64,000 nucleotides of DNA from M3007 sp046329435 (GTDB lineage Bacteria; Bacteroidota; Bacteroidia; Chitinophagales; Saprospiraceae). Below are positions 58,968 through 64,000 of this stretch, piece by piece. The notes beneath the pieces were generated by a model. That model worked only from the letters and a program-made list of their open reading frames with translations, did no database searches and was not told where the DNA came from. Made by a program: the position numbers and the translations under genes. The DNA lies in assembly GCA_046329435.1 (NCBI GenBank), contig JAXLUR010000001.1, positions 186,001 to 250,000 on the forward strand. The letters run 5' to 3'. How positions within the stretch are numbered: position 1 is the first letter of the stretch; each line of letters begins with the position of its first letter.

Positions 58968-60674
58968 TCAGGCGCGCGGTATGGCCTCGATCAACTTGCG
59001 TACATAATCCGTTTCAGGTTGGGCAAACACCTGATCGGGATAGCCGATTTGTTCGATTTTGCCGCGATTCATAATCATCAGGCGGTCGCACATTTGTTTA
59101 ATCACACTCAGGTCGTGGGAAATAAACACGTAGGTCAGGCCGAATTTTTCCTGCAAATCCATCAACAAATTCAGCACTGTAGCCTGCACGGATACGTCGA
59201 GGGCCGATACGATTTCGTCGCAGATCAGCAACCTGGGTTCGAGGGCGAGGGTGCGGGCGATGCAAATGCGTTGGCGCTGGCCGCCGGAAAACTCGTGCGG
59301 ATAACGGCTGGCGTGGTCTGCCTCCAGCCCAACGGTGGTCAACAGTTCAGCGACTTTTTCGCGGCGAAGCCGGTCATTTGAATGCAAATCGTGCACTTTC
59401 ATGGGTTCCAGAATGGCCTCTCCGATCGTCATTCGCGGATTGAGCGAGGAAAAAGGGTCTTGAAACACCATCTGTATATGTTTTCTGAACGGCCGGAACT
59501 CCTTGTTGTCGAGATCTGAAATGACTTGGCCTTCAAAACGGACGACTCCTTCCCGGGGCGTCACCAGTTTGGCCAGCGTGCGCCCAAGCGTGGTTTTTCC
59601 ACAACCCGATTCGCCGGCCAGCCCGAAGGTTTCGCCCGGAAACACCTCGAAGCTCACCCTGTCCACCGCCCGGGTCCATTCTACTGCACGGCCGAGCCAG
59701 TTTTTGCGTGCGGGATATCGGACGCTGAGCTGCTCAACAGAGAGGATGGGGCTGGCCGCGCCGAGTTGCGCTTGCCGCGCAGTTGTTTCGGCTGTTGTAA
59801 CGACCCGGGCTTCGAACCCGCCTTTTTCCAGAAAATCGGGCACGGTGGGCATGCGGTACAGTTTTCTGCCCAGCGAAGGCCGGCAAGCGACAAGGCCCTG
59901 TGTATAAGGGTGTTGCGGGCGCTGAAGGATTTGTTCGACGGAGCCGCTTTCCACAATTTTTCCCTTGTGCATCACCACGGCGCGGTCGGCAATCTCTCCG
60001 ATCACGCCCAGGTCGTGACTGATAAAAATCATCGAGAGTTGTCGTTCTTCGCGCAATTCCCGCATCAGGTCGAGGATGGCTTTCTGGACGGTTACGTCGA
60101 GCGCGGTGGTGGGCTCGTCGGCAATCAGCAGCGAGGGCTGGCACGACATGGCCATAGCGATCATCACTCTTTGCTTTTGCCCTCCGCTGATCTGATGGGG
60201 GTAGGCCTGAAAAATACGCGCGGGGTCGGGCAGTTTGACCCGTTCGAACAGTGCCAGCGCCCGCTCGCGCGCTTCGGCGAAAGAGACATTCTGATGCAGC
60301 TGGATGGCTTCGGTCACCTGTTTGCCACAACGAAACACCGGGTTGAGCGAGGTCATGGGCTCCTGAAAAATCATGGCGATTTGTGCGCCCCTGACTTTCC
60401 TCAGGTCTTCTTCCGGCATGGCCAGCAAATCAAGCGGCGTATCTGTTTCCCTGTTTTGAAACAGGATTTGTCCGCCAGAATAGCGCGCAGGAGGCGTGGA
60501 CAGCAGCCGCATGACCGACAAGGCGGTTACGGATTTTCCCGAACCTGATTCGCCGACGATGCCGAGGGTTTCGCCACGCCCAAGGTCGAGAGAAATGCCT
60601 CCCACGGCGTTTGTCCAGCCGTTTTCGCCTTCAAAATCAATTTGCAGGTCCTTTATTTCCAGCAGTTTGTTCAT
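58968..60674 (-). CDS. dipeptide/oligopeptide ABC transporter, fused double ATP-binding protein
   Basis: The 568-residue protein has two complete ABC ATPase modules of the Opp/Dpp type. Module 1 has GESGSGKS, ISGGQKQRVMIAMAM and LLIADEPTTALD. Module 2, after about residue 300, has GESGCGKTTLGRTL, FSGGQRQRICIARTL and LLICDEIVSALD, with Ile where Pro is usual in DEPVSALD. Each module ends with the peptide-transporter C-terminal motif (HPYTQGLVACRPSL in module 1). It resembles YejF, which fuses two NBDs. It should energise peptide import. No permease or binding-protein gene is adjacent. It follows the RNase D gene by three bases on the same strand. Confidence 0.92.
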   Translation of the reverse strand: MNKLLEIKDLQIDFEGENGWTNAVGGISLDLGRGETLGIVGESGSGKSVTALSVMRLLSTPPARYSGGQILFQNRETDTPLDLLAMPEEDLRKVRGAQIAMIFQEPMTSLNPVFRCGKQVTEAIQLHQNVSFAEARERALALFERVKLPDPARIFQAYPHQISGGQKQRVMIAMAMSCQPSLLIADEPTTALDVTVQKAILDLMRELREERQLSMIFISHDLGVIGEIADRAVVMHKGKIVESGSVEQILQRPQHPYTQGLVACRPSLGRKLYRMPTVPDFLEKGGFEARVVTTAETTARQAQLGAASPILSVEQLSVRYPARKNWLGRAVEWTRAVDRVSFEVFPGETFGLAGESGCGKTTLGRTLAKLVTPREGVVRFEGQVISDLDNKEFRPFRKHIQMVFQDPFSSLNPRMTIGEAILEPMKVHDLHSNDRLRREKVAELLTTVGLEADHASRYPHEFSGGQRQRICIARTLALEPRLLICDEIVSALDVSVQATVLNLLMDLQEKFGLTYVFISHDLSVIKQMCDRLMIMNRGKIEQIGYPDQVFAQPETDYVRKLIEAIPRA

Positions 60675-60677
60675 GGG

Positions 60678-61844
60678 TCAGGGCATAGTAAGCTCGCAGA
60701 CGCCGTCTTTCCACGACATATTGATCGGATGGCGTTTGAGGAGCCAGTTGACGAGGTTTTCGCCAAGCAGGGTGGCGCGCCATCCGCTCAGGAGGTTTTC
60801 ATCGAAATTGTTGCCTTCTTTCAGGCGGTTAAAATCGCCTTTGGGCAGCAGCAATGCCGCGCTGATCTCGTGTTCAATGCATTGTTTTTTGACGAAATGG
60901 TACAGCAATTCCATGGCCCACTCCAGCTCAGGGTCATCGGGTGCGGGTGCGGGCAAAGCATTGATAAAAATCGTCTCTTTTTCGGTGACCGGCATTTTCC
61001 ATAATTCCTGCCACTCGGGCAAAAATTTCCGCCAGATACCCTCGGCCAGGGTGCGGTTGGACCGAAATCCGTTGGGGCCGTCTTTGGTGGAGCGCAGCAC
61101 CGTGGAAATGTGGCGGCTTTGTAAAACCGTCTCTTTCGGAATGTTCAACTCGGCTGCTTTCTCCCGCCGCCAGGCATAAATCCGCAACAGAAAGACCTTT
61201 TCCCGAAAGTTTAATTGATGAATGTGGTCGTTGGCAATGGCCTCTTTGTACGGATCGACCGTGTAGAACGAGGCGGCTTCCCACTTGCGGTTTTCTTCCC
61301 GCGCCCAGGATTCCCGCTGCTGGCGCCGCAGTTTGCCCGACAGCCGATGGTGCAGCGAAGGCAGGTATTTGACGTCTTCAACGGCGTATTCCACCGCCTT
61401 GGGATCGAGCGGGCGGGATTCCCAGTCGGCAACCGTATGGCTCTTGGCCAGGGTGACGCGCAGTTCGCGTTCCACGATTTTGCCGAAGCCGGCGGGATAA
61501 TTGTAGCCGACAAAGCCTGCGGCGATCTGTGTGTCAAACGTGTTTTGCGGCACCGTGCCGTACAAGGTAAACAACAGACGGTAGTCATTGTCGCCGGCGT
61601 GCGTAATTTTGAGCACGTTTGGATCGGCGACGATCGATAAAAAGCGGCTCAAATCCTTGATTTTCATCGTATCGACCAGGAAAATGTCCTGTTCGATCAC
61701 GATTTGAATAAGACAGAGCACGGGTATGAAGGTCTTTTCACCGACAAACTCCGTATCGAATCCGATCCAGGGCGACTGCGCGATGGCGTCCATCTGCCGG
61801 TCAAATTCATCCTGCCGGTCGAGGAAGTGTACTTGATAATTCAT
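60678..61844 (-). CDS. rnd: ribonuclease D (DEDDy 3'-5' exoribonuclease)
   Basis: The 388-residue protein has the DEDDy exonuclease core, with SPWIGFDTEFVGEKTF (first Asp and Glu), then THAGDNDYRLLF and the late YAVEDVKYLPSLHHRL with Tyr and Asp. The C-terminal HRDC-like helical region runs from about residue 210 (FREKVFLLRIYAWRREKAAELN). In the family it trims the 3' ends of tRNA precursors and other RNAs in the cytoplasm. A TACCTTTG box ends four bases before the ATG, so the mRNA is probably leaderless. The start of the peptide ABC ATPase lies three bases after its stop codon, indicating one operon. Confidence 0.92.
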   Translation of the reverse strand: MNYQVHFLDRQDEFDRQMDAIAQSPWIGFDTEFVGEKTFIPVLCLIQIVIEQDIFLVDTMKIKDLSRFLSIVADPNVLKITHAGDNDYRLLFTLYGTVPQNTFDTQIAAGFVGYNYPAGFGKIVERELRVTLAKSHTVADWESRPLDPKAVEYAVEDVKYLPSLHHRLSGKLRRQQRESWAREENRKWEAASFYTVDPYKEAIANDHIHQLNFREKVFLLRIYAWRREKAAELNIPKETVLQSRHISTVLRSTKDGPNGFRSNRTLAEGIWRKFLPEWQELWKMPVTEKETIFINALPAPAPDDPELEWAMELLYHFVKKQCIEHEISAALLLPKGDFNRLKEGNNFDENLLSGWRATLLGENLVNWLLKRHPINMSWKDGVCELTMP

Positions 61845-61848
61845 GCCT

Positions 61849-61856
61849 CAAAGGTA
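61849..61856 (-). promoter_or_regulatory. RNase D promoter abutting the start codon, -7 box TACCTTTG
   Basis: The minus strand reads TACCTTTG, exact TAnnTTTG, and four bases (AGGC) before the ATG at 61844. The expected transcription start falls at the ATG, which implies leaderless translation of the RNase D-ABC transcript. Confidence 0.6.
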
Positions 61857-61952
61857 AGTCTGAAAAATTTTCCTGACAGATGTGAAAAGCGAAACCCTTC
61901 GAACATCGTTATTGCATTATTAAATCTTGTCCCAACGGAAATTACACTAGCC

Positions 61953-64000
61953 ATGAAAAAAGTATTGTTCAGTATTGCGATCCTGCTTGTGCTGTTACTC
62001 GGGTCCTTGCTGATTCTTCCCTACCTGTTCAAAGATGAAATAGTTGCGCAGGTCAAAACTGCGGCCAACGAGAACCTGAATGCCAAGGTGGATTTCAAGG
62101 ATGTCAACGTGTCCTTTTTCCGCCATTTCCCGCGCTTGTCAGTAGGCCTGGAAGGACTTGAGGTGACAGGTATGGAAGAATTCGAGGGCGTAAAACTCGT
62201 GCAATGCGAACGCCTCGACGTCGCAGTCAACCTCTGGTCCGCCATTTTTGGCGATGCTGTTGAAATCAACGGCCTGTACCTCCAACGCCCCATTCTCAAA
62301 GTTTACGTCCTGTCCAACGGCAAAGCCAACTACGATATTACAAAGCCCGACGACAGCGCCAAAACAACCACTACTTCGGAAAGCGGCGGCAAAATAAAAC
62401 TCGACCATTACGCCATCAACGACGGCTCGCTCTATTACGACGACCGCTCGCTCGGCATGGAAGTGGAGATCGACGGGCTCGACCACGAAGGCAGCGGCGA
62501 ACTTTACAACGATCTGTACGACCTGGCCATGGAAACCCATGCCGGCGCACTGTCCGTCAATTACGGCGGCATTCAATACCTGCGCAATGCGCGCACCGAC
62601 TGGACAACGACACTCTCGGCCGACATGAAGAACATGAAGTTTACACTTCAAAACAACAACTTGAAAGTCAACGATTTGCGCCTCTTGCTCGATGGCTGGG
62701 TACAAATGCCGGAAAATACCGAGGATATTCTCATGGACCTGAAATTCGGCACCCCGGAAAACACCTTCAAAAGCCTGCTTTCCATCGTGCCCGGCGCCTA
62801 TACCAAGGATTTTGGCGATGTACAGGCCAACGGCTCGGTTCAGTTTGGCGGCATGGCAAAGGGGAAATACAATGAAAAAAGTTACCCGGCATTCAAACTG
62901 GATTTCAAGGTGGCCAATGCCGATTTCAAATACCCCTCGCTCCCGCTGGGGGTGAGCAACATCAACGTGGACATGTCGGTCAACAACCCCGACGCCACGC
63001 TCAACGGCCTGACGGTCAATATTCCCAAATTTTCGCTCCGCATCGGCTCCAATCCGCTCGAAGGCTATTTTAACCTGAAAACTCCCGTAACCGACCCGAC
63101 GGTGGACACCAAAATCAACGGGACGCTCAACCTGGGCGAATTGTCCAGGGCATTCCCCGTCGAAGGCATCCAGGAGCTGGCCGGCATCATCCGCGCGAAT
63201 ATGATGATCAAGGCGTCGATGAGCCAGATCGACCGCCAGCAATACGATCAGGTACAAATGGCGGGCGATTTCGGTATGCAGGGCGTGTCCTACAAGGCTA
63301 CCGATATGCCCGCAGTGAAGATCAACAACCTGTCGACCAGCCTTACGCCGCAAAGGGTCAATATTCAGCATTTCGACGCCAAACTCGGCAAGAGCGACAT
63401 GCGCGCCTCGGGCAGTATCGACAACCTGCTGGCGTATTTTTCCACCACCAAAACCATGACGGGCGCCCTTAATTTCAACTCGGCCTATTTCGACGCCAAC
63501 GAATGGATGACAGAAGAACCTGCTGACGCCAGCGCCGGCAAAGTGCCGACCGACGTGCCGCCCGCCGCTGCCGAAAAGGTGTTCGACCGCTGGGATTTTA
63601 TCGTGGATGGCCATATCGGACGCCTCAAATACGACACCTACGACCTCTCCGACCTCAATATGAAGGGCCATTTTATGCCCAACAAGATGTCGGTGGATAA
63701 TTTCGGCCTGAAACTCGGCGAAAGCGACCTCTCAGGCAACGGCCAAATCCTCAATGCCTGGAACTATCTCTTTGATAATCAAACTGTTTCGGGGGCGGTC
63801 AATCTTCGTTCCAACTATTTTGACCTCAACCAGTTCATGACCGACGAGACGACCGCCGCGCCTGCTGCCTCCGCCGCCCCGGCCGCGCCTGCCGCCGCAG
63901 AGGTCATTCCCGTGCCGGAAAACATGGACATGACCCTGAATGCGAATTTCGCGCAGGTCAAATACACCAACCTGACCCTTAATAATCTCGACGGGCAGGT
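61953..64000 (+). CDS. AsmA-family envelope protein (3' truncated by window)
   Basis: The frame starts ATG AAA AAA GTA at 61953 and stays open to the window end, so at least 682 residues are present without a stop. It begins with a single membrane anchor (MKKVLFSIAILLVLLLGSLLIL) and then PYLFKDEIVAQVKTAAN and NVSFFRHFPRLSVGLEGLEV. These are the AsmA N-terminal motifs, including the SFFRHFP element. Repeated beta-rich segments follow, and an Ala/Pro-rich stretch occurs near 63856-63900. AsmA-like proteins span the periplasm and are linked to outer-membrane lipid or protein homeostasis. The 3' part is missing. The opposite strand also has a long open frame, which I rejected. Confidence 0.9.
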   Translation, partial: MKKVLFSIAILLVLLLGSLLILPYLFKDEIVAQVKTAANENLNAKVDFKDVNVSFFRHFPRLSVGLEGLEVTGMEEFEGVKLVQCERLDVAVNLWSAIFGDAVEINGLYLQRPILKVYVLSNGKANYDITKPDDSAKTTTTSESGGKIKLDHYAINDGSLYYDDRSLGMEVEIDGLDHEGSGELYNDLYDLAMETHAGALSVNYGGIQYLRNARTDWTTTLSADMKNMKFTLQNNNLKVNDLRLLLDGWVQMPENTEDILMDLKFGTPENTFKSLLSIVPGAYTKDFGDVQANGSVQFGGMAKGKYNEKSYPAFKLDFKVANADFKYPSLPLGVSNINVDMSVNNPDATLNGLTVNIPKFSLRIGSNPLEGYFNLKTPVTDPTVDTKINGTLNLGELSRAFPVEGIQELAGIIRANMMIKASMSQIDRQQYDQVQMAGDFGMQGVSYKATDMPAVKINNLSTSLTPQRVNIQHFDAKLGKSDMRASGSIDNLLAYFSTTKTMTGALNFNSAYFDANEWMTEEPADASAGKVPTDVPPAAAEKVFDRWDFIVDGHIGRLKYDTYDLSDLNMKGHFMPNKMSVDNFGLKLGESDLSGNGQILNAWNYLFDNQTVSGAVNLRSNYFDLNQFMTDETTAAPAASAAPAAPAAAEVIPVPENMDMTLNANFAQVKYTNLTLNNLDGQ

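Noticed and set aside
62139..63671. 510-codon minus-strand frame at the end of the window
   Set aside because: It lies opposite the AsmA-family gene, which has a correct start, a membrane anchor and family motifs on the plus strand.
1..64000. CRISPR array, tRNA, rRNA, insertion sequence, integrase or toxin-antitoxin module
   Set aside because: I looked for regularly spaced repeats, tRNA-like T-loop sequences, transposase or integrase motifs and small paired toxin genes and saw none that could be supported.

Overview
The window reads as one contiguous stretch of a Bacteroidota chromosome, most like the Saprospiria branch; the class is an inference and no marker gene here proves it. The support is threefold. 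Promoters carry the Bacteroidota -7 element TAnnTTTG (for example before valS, the class I aminotransferase, csp and the RNase D gene). Several secreted proteins end in type IX secretion (T9SS) sorting domains. The gene content is typical of the phylum: SusC-type receptor, DUF5689, DUF5683, DUF1501/DUF1800, BtuG-like propeller. There is no rRNA, tRNA, CRISPR array, transposase or prophage, and the coding strand changes often, so this is mostly core chromosome with a secreted and cell-envelope bias.

Layout. 0-7 kb: the 3' end of a thiamine-dependent dehydrogenase E1 gene, a duplicated-domain lipoprotein, NhaA divergent from a small K+-channel-like protein, a polyprenyl-phosphate sugar transferase, a lipoprotein and Der. 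7-9.6 kb: a metallo-beta-lactamase-fold hydrolase converging on an unrecognised helical protein. 9.65-11.2 kb: a 1.56-kb gene-poor region with three copies of an exactly spaced three-block promoter-like element, a 49-residue ORF and RNA-like inverted repeats. 11.2-21.6 kb: valS, a secreted unknown, a secreted EEP-family phosphoesterase divergent from a TonB-dependent receptor plus DUF5689 lipoprotein, a DUF5683 protein and a rhomboid protease. 21.6-29.4 kb: secreted M1 aminopeptidase, BASS transporter, RMD1/DUF155 protein, a cobalamin riboswitch controlling a BtuG-like lipoprotein, DinB-like protein and RimO. 29.4-45.5 kb: membrane proteins, an acetyltransferase, a large propeller-amidohydrolase fusion, cold-shock protein, ArsC-like protein, GT-C-like membrane protein, aminotransferase, 2H phosphoesterase, a membrane-anchored receiver/AraC regulator, NDH-2 and a VWA protein. 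45.6-58.9 kb: a secretome block with two DUF1800-DUF1501 gene pairs, an Asp-box protein and two tandem PA-domain T9SS proteins. 58.9-64 kb: a double-NBD peptide ABC ATPase with RNase D, then an AsmA-family protein running off the end.

How the parts work together. The secretome suggests a surface-active heterotroph that exports peptidases and other proteins through T9SS and takes up products by TonB-dependent transport. Many genes are single units with their own TAnnTTTG box. In two cases the box ends four bases before the ATG, implying leaderless mRNAs. The most unusual signals are the three-block element array at 9.7-10.8 kb, the Tat-like plus T9SS signals on the DUF1501 partners of signal-less DUF1800 proteins, a kinase-less membrane regulator with a degenerate receiver, and the stand-alone B12-riboswitch/BtuG unit.
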